From Streptomyces sp. NRRL S-118 (GTDB lineage: Bacteria > Actinomycetota > Actinomycetes > Streptomycetales > Streptomycetaceae), in assembly GCF_000716335.1 (NCBI RefSeq), contig NZ_KL591008.1, positions 55,090-119,089 of the forward strand: DNA of 64,000 bases, given 5' to 3'. The notes below the pieces were generated by a model. It did no database searches, was not told the origin of the DNA, and saw only the letters and a list, made by a program, of their open reading frames with translations. The position numbers and the translations under genes were made by a program. Shown here in pieces: positions 16,596 to 25,473 of the stretch; the stretch's first letter is position 1, and each line of letters starts with the position of its first letter.

Positions 16596-17949
16596 CGTGA
16601 CACCCATGAACACCCCGGACAACGGGCCCTTCGACACGGACTCGCAGGCCCTCGACGAGGTGGTCGCCTTCACCTCCGAGCTGATCCGGATCGACACGAC
16701 CAACCGCGGCAGCGGCGACTGCCGGGAACGGCCGGCCGCCGAGTACGTGGCCGGGAAACTCGCCGAGGCCGGGCTGGAACCGGCCATGCTGGAGCGCACG
16801 CCCGGCCGCACCAACGTCGTGGCGCGGATCGAGGGCACCGACCCGTCCGCCGAGGCTCTCCTCGTCCACGGCCACCTCGACGTCGTGCCGGCCGACGCCG
16901 ACGACTGGGACGTGCACCCCTTCTCCGGCGAGGTGCGCGACGGGCTGGTGTGGGGCCGGGGCGCCGTCGACATGAAGAACACCGACGCGATGATCCTGGC
17001 GGTCGTGCGCGAGTGGGCCCGGCACGGCATCCGCCCGCGCCGCGACATCGTCATCGCGTACACCGCCGACGAGGAGGCCAGCGCCGCCGACGGCGCCGCC
17101 TACCTCGTACGCCACCACCGGGACCTCTTCGAGGGCTGCACGGAGGGCATCGGCGAGTCCGGCGCCTACACCTTCCACGCCGGACCCGACCTCGCCCTGT
17201 ACCCGATCGGCGCCGGCGAGCGAGGTACCGCGTGGCTCAAGCTCACCGCCGAGGGCCGGGCCGGCCACGGCTCCAAGGTCAACCGGCAGAACGCGGTCAG
17301 CCGGATCGCCGCGGCCGTCGCCCGCATCGGCGACCACCGCTGGCCGGTACGGCTCACCCCGACCGTACGCGCCGCCCTCACCGAGCTCGCCGCGCTGTAC
17401 GGCATCGAGACGGACCTCGACGCGGACGACTTCGACGCGGACGCGCTGCTGGGCAAGCTCGGCCACGCCGCCGCCCTCGTCGAGCCCACCATCCGCAACA
17501 GCAGCAACCCGACCATGCTGCACGCCGGCTACAAGATCAACGTGATCCCGGGGATCGCCACCGCCCACGTCGACGGGCGGGTGCTGCCCGGCTCCGACCT
17601 GGAGTTCGCGGAGACCATGGACCGGCTCACCGGGCCGGACGTCGACTGGGAGTTCCAGCACCAGGAGATCGCCCTCCAGGCGCCCGTCGACTCACCCACG
17701 TACGCGAAGCTGCGCGCCGCGCTGGAGCACTTCGAGCCGGACGCGCACGTCGTGCCGTTCTGCATGTCCGGCGGCACCGACGCCAAGCACTTCGCCCGGC
17801 TCGGCATCACCGGCTACGGCTTCGCACCGCTGCGGCTGCCCATCGGCTTCGACTACCAGGCGCTCTTCCACGGCGTCGACGAGCGCGTCCCGGTCGAGGC
17901 CCTGCACTTCGGCATCCGCGTCCTCGACCACTACCTGCAGACCGCATAG
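16588..17949 (+). CDS. M20 family metallopeptidase / ArgE-DapE type deacylase
   Basis: A 453-residue dinuclear zinc hydrolase. Metal-binding segments are LLVHGHLDVVPAD (His, catalytic Asp), WGRGAVDMKNTDA (bridging Asp), AYTADEEASAADGA (general base and ligand Glu), GIGESGAY (Glu/Asp ligand) and DYQALFHGVDERVPVEALHF (final His). The lid domain contains GRAGHGSKVNRQNAV and NPTMLHAGYKINVIPG. It is the second gene of the peptidase operon, overlapping the M55 gene by 8 bases. A dipeptidase or N-acyl-peptide deacylase role is likely. Confidence 0.93.
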   Translation: MADVTPMNTPDNGPFDTDSQALDEVVAFTSELIRIDTTNRGSGDCRERPAAEYVAGKLAEAGLEPAMLERTPGRTNVVARIEGTDPSAEALLVHGHLDVVPADADDWDVHPFSGEVRDGLVWGRGAVDMKNTDAMILAVVREWARHGIRPRRDIVIAYTADEEASAADGAAYLVRHHRDLFEGCTEGIGESGAYTFHAGPDLALYPIGAGERGTAWLKLTAEGRAGHGSKVNRQNAVSRIAAAVARIGDHRWPVRLTPTVRAALTELAALYGIETDLDADDFDADALLGKLGHAAALVEPTIRNSSNPTMLHAGYKINVIPGIATAHVDGRVLPGSDLEFAETMDRLTGPDVDWEFQHQEIALQAPVDSPTYAKLRAALEHFEPDAHVVPFCMSGGTDAKHFARLGITGYGFAPLRLPIGFDYQALFHGVDERVPVEALHFGIRVLDHYLQTA

Positions 17950-17982
17950 ACCAACAGGACCACATGAGGGGGAGCACCCGGA

Positions 17983-19962
17983 ATGGTACCCACGGGGGCT
18001 TACGGAACCTGGCCGTCGCCCATCGACGCCTCGCTCGCCGCCACGCACGACGGCCGTCCCGAACACGTCGGGTTCGTCGGCGACGAGGTGTGGTGGACCG
18101 AGCCGCGCCCCGCCGAGGGCGGCAGGCGCACCCTGGTGCGGCGGCACGCGGACGGCACCGAGGAACCGGTGCTCCCCGCGCCGTGGAACGTGCGCAGCAG
18201 GGTCGTCGAGTACGGCGGCCGGCCGTGGGACGGCGCGGTGCGGGACACCGGGCCGATCGTGGTCTTCAGCCACTTCGCCGACCAGCGCCTGTACGCGTAC
18301 GAGCCCGACGGCGACGCTCAGCCCGTACCGCTGACGCCCGTGTCCGGGGTGGGCGGCGGACTGCGCTGGGTGGACCCGGTCGTCCACCCCGAACGCGGCG
18401 AAGTGTGGTGCGTGCTGGAGGAGTTCACCGGCGAGCGCCCCGGTGACGTGCGGCGCGTCGTCGCCGCCGTGCCGCTCGACGGCTCGGCCGCCGGGGACCG
18501 GGCCGCCGTGCGCGAGCTGACCGACGGCCGCCACCGGTTCGTCACCGGGCCGCGGCTCTCGCCGGACGGGCGGCACGCCGTGTGGCTCGCCTGGGACCAT
18601 CCCCACATGCCGTGGGACGGCACGGTCGTGATGACCGGTGAGGTGGCGAAGGACGGTCCGTTCACCGGTGTGCGGGCCGTGGCGGGCGGCTCCGGCGAGG
18701 CGGTCTGCCAGGCCGACTGGGCGGCGGACGGCTCGCTGCTGTACGTGTCCGACACGGGCGGCTGGTGGGAGCCGTACCGCATCCGGCCCGGCTCCGCCAC
18801 CGCCGCCTGCCTGTGCACGGGCAGGGCGGAGGAGTTCGGCGGCCCGCTGTGGAAGATCGGGCAGCGGTGGTTCCACCCCCTCGGCAACGGCCTGATCGCC
18901 GTCATCCACGGCAAGGGCGCCACCGCCCTCGGCATACTCGACCCCGACACCGGGGAACTCGTCGACGCCGCCGGACCCTGGACCGAATGGGCGCCCACCC
19001 TGGCCGTGCACGGCAGCCGCGTCGTCGGCGTCGCCGCCAGCCCGCGCAGCGCGTACGAGGTCGTCGAGCTGGACACCGGAACGGGCCGCGCCCGGGTCAT
19101 CGGCTCGGCCCACGACGACCCCGTGGACCCGGCGTACTACCCCGAGCCGCAGATCCGCACCTTCACCGGCCCCGACAACCGCGAGATCCACGCCCACATC
19201 TACCCGCCGCACAACCCGGACCGCACGCCCCCCGACGCCGAACTGCCGCCCTACGTGGTGTGGGCGCACGGCGGCCCCACCGGCCACGCCCCGCTCGTCC
19301 TCGACCTGGAGATCGCCTACTTCACCTCGCGCGGCATCGGCGTCGCCGAGGTCAACTACGGCGGCTCCACCGGGTACGGGCGCGCGTACCGCGAGCGGCT
19401 GCGCGAGCAGTGGGGCGTGGTGGACGTCGAGGACTGCGCCGCCGTCGCCGAAGCGCTCGCCGCCGAGGGCACCGCCGATCCGGCCCGGCTCGCGATCCGC
19501 GGCGCGAGTGCGGGAGGCTGGACCGCCGCCGTGTCGCTGGCCACCACGGAGCTCTACTCCTGCGGCACGATCGTCTACCCGGTGCTCGACCTGGACGGCT
19601 GGAGCGAGGAGACCCACGACTTCGAGTCGCGGTACCTGGAGTCGCTGATCGGGCCGCCGGGGGAGGTGCCGGCACGGTACCGGGAGCGCTCGCCGCTCAC
19701 CCTCGCCGAGCACATCACCGCGCCGTTCCTGCTGATGCAGGGGCTGGACGACGTGGTGTGCCCGCCCGCGCAGACCGAGCGTTTCCTGGCCCGGATGGCG
19801 GGCCGCGGCGTACCGCACGCGTACATCGCCTTCGCGGGCGAGGGCCACGGCTTCCGGCGGGCCGAGAGCACCGTCCGGGCCCAGGAGGCCGAACTCGCCC
19901 TGTACGCCGAGGTGTTCGGCGTCGACCGCGGGGACGTCCCGCCGCTGGAGCTGAGGACATGA
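17983..19962 (+). CDS. S9 family prolyl oligopeptidase-type serine peptidase
   Basis: A 659-residue cytoplasmic peptidase (no signal peptide) with an N-terminal beta-propeller (about 1-385) and a C-terminal alpha/beta hydrolase domain. YVVWAHGGPTGHAPLVLD is the oxyanion region. The catalytic Ser is in LAIRGASAGGWTAAVS (about residue 512), the Asp in LMQGLDDVVCPPAQTE and the His in FAGEGHGFRRAES. It resembles dipeptidyl/acylaminoacyl peptidases. ATG at 17983 is preceded by GAGGGGGAG. It lies 33 bases after the M20 gene and overlaps the S66 gene by 4 bases. Confidence 0.92.
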   Translation: MVPTGAYGTWPSPIDASLAATHDGRPEHVGFVGDEVWWTEPRPAEGGRRTLVRRHADGTEEPVLPAPWNVRSRVVEYGGRPWDGAVRDTGPIVVFSHFADQRLYAYEPDGDAQPVPLTPVSGVGGGLRWVDPVVHPERGEVWCVLEEFTGERPGDVRRVVAAVPLDGSAAGDRAAVRELTDGRHRFVTGPRLSPDGRHAVWLAWDHPHMPWDGTVVMTGEVAKDGPFTGVRAVAGGSGEAVCQADWAADGSLLYVSDTGGWWEPYRIRPGSATAACLCTGRAEEFGGPLWKIGQRWFHPLGNGLIAVIHGKGATALGILDPDTGELVDAAGPWTEWAPTLAVHGSRVVGVAASPRSAYEVVELDTGTGRARVIGSAHDDPVDPAYYPEPQIRTFTGPDNREIHAHIYPPHNPDRTPPDAELPPYVVWAHGGPTGHAPLVLDLEIAYFTSRGIGVAEVNYGGSTGYGRAYRERLREQWGVVDVEDCAAVAEALAAEGTADPARLAIRGASAGGWTAAVSLATTELYSCGTIVYPVLDLDGWSEETHDFESRYLESLIGPPGEVPARYRERSPLTLAEHITAPFLLMQGLDDVVCPPAQTERFLARMAGRGVPHAYIAFAGEGHGFRRAESTVRAQEAELALYAEVFGVDRGDVPPLELRT

Positions 19963-20888
19963 CGACGCTCGCGCCCCTGCGGCGGCCCCGGCGCCTCCGG
20001 CCCGGCGACCGGGTCGCGGTCGTGGCGCCCAGCGGTCCCGTGCCCGAGGAGCGCCTCCGGGCCGGGCTGGACGTCCTGCGCGGCTGGGGCCTCGACCCCG
20101 TGGTCGCCCCGCACGTCCTCGACCGGCACCTGGGACACCTCGCGGGTGACGACGCGGCGCGCGCCCGCGACCTGACGGAGGCGTGGTGCGACCCGGACGT
20201 CGCGGGGGTGATCTGCGCGCGCGGTGGTTTCGGCGCCCAGCGCATGGCGGACCTCGCCGACTGGGCTGCGATGCGCGCGGCCGGCCCCAAGGTGTTCGTC
20301 GGCTACAGCGACGTGACCGCGCTGCACGAGGCGTTCGCCGTACGGATGGGGCTGGCCACACTGCACGGCCCGATGGCCGCCGCCGTGACGTTCCTGAAGG
20401 ACGCCCGCACCCAGGAGTCCCTGCGGGCCACGCTGTTCACGCCCGAGTCGGTCCGCACCGTGGGGGAGCCGACCGCACGGCCCCTGGTGCCCGGCCGGGC
20501 GCGGGGCGTCACCTTCGGCGGCTGCCTCAGTCTGCTCGCCGCGGAGCTCGGAACGCCGCACGCGCGCCCCTCCTCCCGCGGCGGGCTGCTGCTGCTGGAG
20601 GACGTGGGCGAGGAGCCGTACCGCCTGGACCGCGCCCTCACCCAGCTCCTGCGGGCCGGCCGGCTGGACGGCGTGGCCGGGGTCGCGCTCGGCTCGTGGG
20701 CGGAGTGCGGCCCGTACGAGGAGGTGCGGGCGACGCTCCTGGACCGGCTGGGCGGCCTCGGTGTCCCGGTGGTCGAGGAGCTGGGCTTCGGCCACGGCCC
20801 CACGAACCTGACCGTGCCGCTCGGTGTGCCCGCCGTGCTGGACGCGGACGCCGGCACGCTCGCGTTCGACGTGCCCGCACTGGCCTGA
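19959..20888 (+). CDS. S66 family LD-carboxypeptidase (LdcA/MccF-like)
   Basis: A 309-residue serine peptidase that cleaves an L,D bond, typically removing terminal D-Ala from murein tetrapeptides during recycling; related MccF enzymes inactivate microcin C. The Ser nucleophile lies in KVFVGYSDVTALHEAFA (near residue 112), the Glu in GGLLLLEDVGEEPYRLDRAL and the His in LGFGHGPTNLTVPLG. LRPGDRVAVVAPSGPV is the family N-terminus. ATG at 19959 overlaps the S9 stop (ATGA). With M55, M20 and S9 genes upstream, the operon looks designed to degrade D-amino-acid-containing peptides. Confidence 0.93.
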   Translation: MTTLAPLRRPRRLRPGDRVAVVAPSGPVPEERLRAGLDVLRGWGLDPVVAPHVLDRHLGHLAGDDAARARDLTEAWCDPDVAGVICARGGFGAQRMADLADWAAMRAAGPKVFVGYSDVTALHEAFAVRMGLATLHGPMAAAVTFLKDARTQESLRATLFTPESVRTVGEPTARPLVPGRARGVTFGGCLSLLAAELGTPHARPSSRGGLLLLEDVGEEPYRLDRALTQLLRAGRLDGVAGVALGSWAECGPYEEVRATLLDRLGGLGVPVVEELGFGHGPTNLTVPLGVPAVLDADAGTLAFDVPALA

Positions 20889-20962
20889 GGCCGTCACGCC
20901 GTCCGTGTGGCGTTCGGGCGCGCCCCGGCATGACCGGCGCACCGGCCGGACACCCTGTCACC

Positions 20963-21274
20963 ATGAGCGAATCCGCACACCACTCCGCCACGCCGCCGCA
21001 GGACGAACAGGTCGCCGAGCGGCTCGTACCGGTATGGCTGGAGGAAGCGGCCCGCCACGACGAGCGGGCGGCAGGGGAAGCCCGCCGCGGCTGGGAGCAG
21101 GGCCGCCTGTCGCCGGACGCCGCCCGGGAGCTGGCCGACTGGGTCACCGCGCGCGTCACCGACACGGCGTTCAACGCGGACGAGGGCCCCGTTCCCGAGG
21201 GCCGCGTCCGCGTCAGCGTCGCCGACAAGGCGGCCGTGCACCGGTGGCTGGCCGCCCAGGGGTACGACGTCTGA
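20963..21274 (+). CDS. Small conserved hypothetical protein
   Basis: A 103-residue polar, charged, helical protein I cannot assign. Its central part, LVPVWLEEAARHDERAAGEA, and the end KAAVHRWLAAQGYDV suggest a soluble helical bundle. No signal peptide, Cys pair or membrane segment is present. ATG at 20963 lacks a clear ribosome site and may be leaderless, with CACCCT 6 bases upstream as a poor -10. It lies 74 bases after the LD-carboxypeptidase gene and may be independent of that operon. Confidence 0.65.
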   Translation: MSESAHHSATPPQDEQVAERLVPVWLEEAARHDERAAGEARRGWEQGRLSPDAARELADWVTARVTDTAFNADEGPVPEGRVRVSVADKAAVHRWLAAQGYDV

Positions 21275-21334
21275 CGCCCGGCCGCGCGACGGACGCGGCC
21301 GGGCGCCGCACCGGTGTTCCGGGACGCCCGTCGG

Positions 21335-22429
21335 TCAGCGTGCGGTGAGCGCCGCGTACCCGGGGCGGATGACCTCGTCGATCAGGCGGCGGCGCTCCGG
21401 CAGCGGCAGGAACGCGGCCTCGACGGCGGCGACCGTGAACTCCTCGAAGACCTCCGGGCCGTACCCGAAGGCGTCCGCCATGTGCTGGAACTCCTGGCTC
21501 ATGGTGGTGCCGGAGACCAGGCGGTTGTCGGTGTTCAGCGTGATGCGGAAGCCGAGGCGGCGCAGCTGGTCGATCGGGTGCGACGCGTAGTCCTTCGCGG
21601 CGCCCGTCTGGAGGTTGGAGGTGGGGCAGACCTCCAGCGCGATGCGGCTGTCGCGGACGTAGGCGGCGAGGTGGCCGAGCGTTCCGTCCTCGGCGATGTC
21701 GTCGGTGATCCGCACGCCGTGCCCGATCCGCTCGGCGCCGCAGACCTGCACCGCCTCGTGGATGGACTCGGCGCCGACGGCCTCGCCCGCGTGGATGGTG
21801 AAGTGGCAGTTGTGCCGCTTGAGGTGCTGGAAGGCCGGCAGGTGGCGGGCCGGCGGGTTGCCGATCTCGCCGCCCGCGATGTCGAAGCCCGCCACCCCGC
21901 GCTCGCGGTGCGCGACGGTCAGCTCGGCTATCTCCAGCGAACGGTCGGTGTGGCGCATACCGGTCAGCAGCGTGCCGACCGTGATCCGCCCGCCGGCGCG
22001 GCGCTCGCCCTCGCGGAAGCCCTCGTTCACCGCCTCGACGACCTCGTCCAGGGTCAGCCCGCCCTCCAGGTGCTGCTCGGGGGCGTAGCGCACCTCCGCG
22101 TAGACGACGCCGTCGGCCGCCAGGTCCTCGGCGCACTCGGCCGCGACGCGGAACAGCGCCTCACGGGTCTGCATCACCGCACAGGTGTGGGCGAACGTCT
22201 CCAGGTAGCGCTCCAGCGATCCGGAGTCGGCGGCGTCCCGGAACCAGACGGCGAGCTCGGCCGGGTCCTCGGTCGGCAGGCCGGTGTAGCCGCAGGCGCG
22301 GGCCAGCTCGATGATCGTGGCGGGGCGCAGGCCGCCGTCCAGGTGGTCGTGGAGGACGGCCTTGGGGGCGCGGCGGATCCAGTCGGCAGCGGCGGGAGTG
22401 TCGGCGGAGACGTTGTCAGACAAGTGCAT
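21335..22429 (-). CDS. add: Adenosine deaminase
   Basis: A 364-residue purine salvage enzyme converting adenosine to inosine with release of ammonia. Zinc ligands and catalytic residues are visible: [14 protein letters not shown] (HxH near residues 27-29), [11 protein letters not shown] (His and catalytic Glu), [10 protein letters not shown] (His) and [14 protein letters not shown] (Asp ligand). The length is normal for the family. ATG at 22429 is preceded by TACACT 8 bases upstream (22443-22438), indicating a leaderless transcript. A GntR-type operator sequence overlaps codons 2-6. The GntR gene lies next upstream on the same strand. Confidence 0.95.
   Translation of the reverse strand: MHLSDNVSADTPAAADWIRRAPKAVLHDHLDGGLRPATIIELARACGYTGLPTEDPAELAVWFRDAADSGSLERYLETFAHTCAVMQTREALFRVAAECAEDLAADGVVYAEVRYAPEQHLEGGLTLDEVVEAVNEGFREGERRAGGRITVGTLLTGMRHTDRSLEIAELTVAHRERGVAGFDIAGGEIGNPPARHLPAFQHLKRHNCHFTIHAGEAVGAESIHEAVQVCGAERIGHGVRITDDIAEDGTLGHLAAYVRDSRIALEVCPTSNLQTGAAKDYASHPIDQLRRLGFRITLNTDNRLVSGTTMSQEFQHMADAFGYGPEVFEEFTVAAVEAAFLPLPERRRLIDEVIRPGYAALTAR
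22413..22427 (-). promoter_or_regulatory. GntR-type operator at the adenosine deaminase start
   Basis: On the minus strand GCACTTGTCTGACAA covers the third base of the start codon and the next codons. TTGTCTGACAA fits the FadR-subfamily GntR consensus TNGTNNNACNA. The identical 15-mer occurs before the MFS gene at 23426-23440. If transcription starts at the ATG, the palindrome spans about +6 to +17, a position suited to blocking elongation. Confidence 0.55.
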
Positions 22430-22484
22430 GGGGCGGGAGTGTACGCCACGGACCGGCCCGGCGCCGTGACCCGGACGACAGGGC

Positions 22485-23279
22485 TCAGTTCGACTGCAGG
22501 ACGGGCAGGGCGGCGGCGCCGGTCGGGAGCATGTGCTTGGCCGCCATCACCGGGGTCTCGCCGACCCGTACGACCTGGGTGACCAGCACGGCGGGGGTGT
22601 CGGCGGGCCGGCCCAGCTGCTCACCGCGCCGCAGCCCGACGAGCGTGGCCGTCACGGTGCTGTGCGCGGACAGGGGCACGCCGCGGGAGGCCCCGGTCAG
22701 CACGGCGAGCATGGAGGTCCGGTCGGCGTCCGGCGCGCCGGCGCCCCGGGGCCCGGCGGCGTCCGCCCGGCCCGGAGCGAGCTGTCGCAGCGCGGCGGCG
22801 AAGCCGGGGTGCGCGCGCTCCAGGACGTCCTCGGCGGCGGCCCACTCCTGGCTGAGCGCGGCCGCCGTCCCGTCGGCGGCCAGCAGCGACTCCCAGAACC
22901 GCAGCTCCGCCCGGGCCGGCGCGAGCAGGTGCTGGGTGGTGAAGTCGGTCGGCTCCTCCACGGTGCGCAGCAGCGCCCGGACGCGGACGGGAGCGCCCGC
23001 GCCGATGAGTTCCTCCAGCGGCTGGATGTGTTCGAAGCCGCGCCGGGGCGGACCGTCGTTCACCGTGCGGCCGACCCCGCGGCGCACCGAGAGCAGGCCG
23101 TCCTCCTGGAGCAGCAGCAGGGCTTCGCGCAGGGCGGGGCGGCTGACGCCCAGCTCGGCGGCGAGCTTGGGCTCGGACGGCAGGGTCGAGCCGGGCGGGT
23201 AGGTGCCCGCGTGGATCGCGTCCACGATCCGCTCGTACAGCACCACCACCGGTCTCCGCTGCTGTGCGCTGACCACCAT
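22485..23279 (-). CDS. GntR family transcriptional regulator
   Basis: A 264-residue regulator. The N-terminal winged helix-turn-helix is textbook: [20 protein letters not shown], then [20 protein letters not shown] and [21 protein letters not shown]. The C-terminal domain (about 85-264) is a ligand domain; the strand pattern near [15 protein letters not shown] and [19 protein letters not shown] resembles UTRA-like folds rather than the helical FadR type, although the operator fits the FadR consensus. ATG at 23279 has a GGAGGCCGAGGAGG region upstream. It lies between adenosine deaminase and a divergent MFS gene, both of which carry a matching operator. Confidence 0.9.
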   Translation of the reverse strand: MVVSAQQRRPVVVLYERIVDAIHAGTYPPGSTLPSEPKLAAELGVSRPALREALLLLQEDGLLSVRRGVGRTVNDGPPRRGFEHIQPLEELIGAGAPVRVRALLRTVEEPTDFTTQHLLAPARAELRFWESLLAADGTAAALSQEWAAAEDVLERAHPGFAAALRQLAPGRADAAGPRGAGAPDADRTSMLAVLTGASRGVPLSAHSTVTATLVGLRRGEQLGRPADTPAVLVTQVVRVGETPVMAAKHMLPTGAAALPVLQSN

Positions 23280-23298
23280 TGCCCTCCTCGGCCTCCAG

Positions 23299-23309
23299 TT
23301 GTCAGCAAG
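23299..23309 (-). promoter_or_regulatory. Degenerate operator copy before the GntR gene
   Basis: On the minus strand CTTGCTGACAA lies 20-30 bases before the GntR start codon. It equals the CTTGTCTGACAA operator with one base missing. It could be a weaker autoregulatory site, but the missing base spoils the dyad, so chance is possible. Confidence 0.3.
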
Positions 23310-23388
23310 TTATGCCGTCGGTGCGGGGCGGGCAATGCTCCCAGGTCTCTTTTGAGCTGCGGAAACAGCAAAAGTTCACTGCGGGGGC

Positions 23389-23441
23389 TTGACGTTGACG
23401 CGCGTAGATCTCAGGCTGTGACGCGGCACTTGTCTGACAAG
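23389..23441 (+). promoter_or_regulatory. Promoter and GntR-type operator of the MFS gene
   Basis: TTGACG (23389-23394) and CAGGCT (23412-23417), spaced 17 bases apart, make a plausible sigma-70 type promoter. Immediately downstream lies the perfect dyad CTTGTC-T-GACAAG at 23429-23441, matching TNGTNNNACNA. The 15-mer GCACTTGTCTGACAA (23426-23440) is identical to the one at the adenosine deaminase start. The operator position relative to the predicted transcription start is similar in both genes. Confidence 0.55.
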
Positions 23442-23504
23442 GCAGGCTGCGCTGTGCGTTTTTCGTTCTTCGCTCGACATGACATCCAAGGCAAAGGGGC
23501 CGAC

Positions 23505-24968
23505 ATGTCCATCACGCTCGGCCGGACGCGTTCCGGAGCCGAATCCGATCTGGCGGGGCGCGGCCCCATGCTGCTGGCCATGGTGCTCGCCGTGCTCGGC
23601 TACCAGATCAACGCGACCATGCTCAGCCCCGCCCTGCCCGACGTCATCGAGCGCCTCGGCACCACCACCGCGGCGGCCGGCCTGTCCCAGACGCTCTTCT
23701 TCCTGATGGCGGCGATCGGCCAGGTGACCCTGGCCCGCCTGAGCGACCAGCGCGGGCGCAAGCCGATGATGATCATTTGCGCGGTCGTCCTGATCGTCGG
23801 CAACCTGCTCTGCGTCGTCGCGCCCACCATTGAGGTCTTCATCGCCGGCCGCATCCTGCAGGGCGTCTCCGCGGCGATGTTCACCCTCGCGTTCCTCACG
23901 CTGAACCAGCTGCTCAGCCCCGCCGGCTTCGGCAAGGCAGCCGGCATCATCACCGCCGTCAACGGCGGTCTCGCGGGCGTCGACGCCATCGCGGGCGGCC
24001 AGATCGCCGACACCATCGGCTTCCGCGGCATCTTCGTCTGCTCCGCCCTGATCGCCGTCGCCGGCCTGATCGGCGTGCGCCGGTACGTCCCCGACGTGCC
24101 GCCCACCATCGACGCCGATGCCCGCTTCGACTCGCGCGGCATCGCCGCCCTGGCCCTCGGCCTCACCGGTGTCCTCGTCGGCCTCGCCCAGGGCGCCGCC
24201 TGGGGCTGGACCTCCGCGCTGACCCTCGGCTTCCTCCTCGGCGGCGTCGCCTCCCTGGTCTTCTTCGTCGTCTCCCAGAAGTCCGCGGCCAACCCGGTCA
24301 TCGACCTGGACGTACTGGCCTCGCGCCGTGCCTGGCCGCTGCTGATCACCACCATCTGCACCCTCGGGGGTGCCTTCGGAGCGATCGCGCTCACCATCCC
24401 GCTGTTCTCTCAGGACGCCCGGGTCGGCCTCGGTCTGTCCGCCGTCACCGCCGCGGTCCTCTTCCTCACCCCCATCCAGCTGATCGGCGTGATCTCCGCC
24501 CCGCTCACCGGTCGCCTCGGCCCCCGGATCGGCTGGCGCACCATCGTGGTCACCGGCGCCCTCGCCAACCTCGCGATCTTCGTCTTCGCCACGCTGTTCC
24601 TCCACAACGAGTGGATCCTGGTCGCCTCGCTCGCCGCGCTCGGTATCACGTACGGCGGTTTCATGCTCACCGGCCTCAACGGGCTCGCCGTCACCACCGC
24701 CCCCAAGGACAAGCCCGGTTCGCTCTCCGGCCTCAACGGCGCCTGCTTCGGCATCGGGGCCTCGCTCGGCATCGCGCTGGCCTCGGCCATGATCACGGCT
24801 GGCAGCGACGCCGAGGGCGTCACCGAGGCCGGCTACCAGCACGCCATGTACGCGGCGCTCGCGCTGCTCGCCGTCGGCGTCGTCACCGCGCTGCTCATCC
24901 AGCGCCCCGACCCGGCGGAGACGGCGGATGCCGAGGAGCAGCCGCAGCTGGTCGTCAGCCACCACTGA
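23505..24968 (+). CDS. MFS transporter
   Basis: A 487-residue permease of the major facilitator superfamily with about 14 predicted membrane segments. Motif A is LARLSDQRGRKPMMI near residue 80, followed by IAGRILQGVSAAMFTLAFLT. The C-terminal half contains FMLTGLNGLAVTTAPKDKPGSLSGL. ATG at 23505 has an AAGGGG sequence upstream. It is divergent from the GntR gene. Because the same operator marks adenosine deaminase, import or export of a nucleoside or purine-like compound is a fair hypothesis, but the sequence itself shows only a DHA2-like transporter. Confidence 0.9.
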   Translation: MSITLGRTRSGAESDLAGRGPMLLAMVLAVLGYQINATMLSPALPDVIERLGTTTAAAGLSQTLFFLMAAIGQVTLARLSDQRGRKPMMIICAVVLIVGNLLCVVAPTIEVFIAGRILQGVSAAMFTLAFLTLNQLLSPAGFGKAAGIITAVNGGLAGVDAIAGGQIADTIGFRGIFVCSALIAVAGLIGVRRYVPDVPPTIDADARFDSRGIAALALGLTGVLVGLAQGAAWGWTSALTLGFLLGGVASLVFFVVSQKSAANPVIDLDVLASRRAWPLLITTICTLGGAFGAIALTIPLFSQDARVGLGLSAVTAAVLFLTPIQLIGVISAPLTGRLGPRIGWRTIVVTGALANLAIFVFATLFLHNEWILVASLAALGITYGGFMLTGLNGLAVTTAPKDKPGSLSGLNGACFGIGASLGIALASAMITAGSDAEGVTEAGYQHAMYAALALLAVGVVTALLIQRPDPAETADAEEQPQLVVSHH

Positions 24969-25119
24969 CCCGGCCGCCCTTCCCGCCTCCTCACCCGTAC
25001 GGCCCGTTCCACCGCCCCCGCGCGCCCAGGATCCCTCCATCCTGGTCCCGGGGGCGGCAGCCGTATCCCGGGACGGCGTCCCCCCGGGAAACCGGAACGT
25101 TCTTCCACAGGAGGCGACA

Positions 25120-25452
25120 GTGAAGCGTGCGATAGGTGCGGTACGTGCGGCCACGGTGACGGCGGTCCTGGCCCTGGCGACGGCCGCCGCGAGCGGGACG
25201 GCGACCGCAGCGGCGGCGAAGCCGGTCCCGGACTTCAGCGGCAAGGGTCTGATGAGTGTCTTCTCCACGATGGACTACCGCACGCGGATCGACGTCCACG
25301 ACGCCAGCGGCTACGGCCGCACGGTGCTGTGGCCGTCCAGCTGGAAGGTGTGCTCGCAGCATCCCGCCCCCGGCACGGAGATCGGCGACCGGACCCTCAC
25401 CGTCGAGGTCATGAAGACGACGGAGAAGTGCCCGTCCGGGACCGCGCGCTGA
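25120..25452 (+). CDS. Small secreted PASTA-like protein
   Basis: A 110-residue exported protein. A signal peptide (VKRAIGAVRAATVTAVLALA) ends near AAAAKPVPDF. The mature part, about 75 residues, follows the PASTA pattern: VPDFSGKGLMSVFSTMDY, then a strand pair, then VCSQHPAPGTEIGDRTLTVE, with two Cys that may form a disulfide. PASTA domains usually recognise peptidoglycan fragments in Ser/Thr kinases and penicillin-binding proteins. GTG at 25120 has AGGAGG about 6 bases upstream. It is close to, but not coupled with, the downstream acetyltransferase. Confidence 0.78.
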   Translation: MKRAIGAVRAATVTAVLALATAAASGTATAAAAKPVPDFSGKGLMSVFSTMDYRTRIDVHDASGYGRTVLWPSSWKVCSQHPAPGTEIGDRTLTVEVMKTTEKCPSGTAR

Positions 25453-25461
25453 CGGCCCGGC

Positions 25462-25473
25462 TACCCTGACCGG
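25462..25473 (+). promoter_or_regulatory. Leaderless promoter element
   Basis: TACCCT at 25462-25467 is followed by exactly 6 bases and the ATG of the RimJ-like acetyltransferase, so transcription probably starts at the start codon. Confidence 0.5.

Noticed and set aside
23505..24968. MFS gene as part of a biosynthetic cluster
   Set aside because: No synthase, tailoring or resistance genes are nearby; the operator links it to adenosine deaminase instead.
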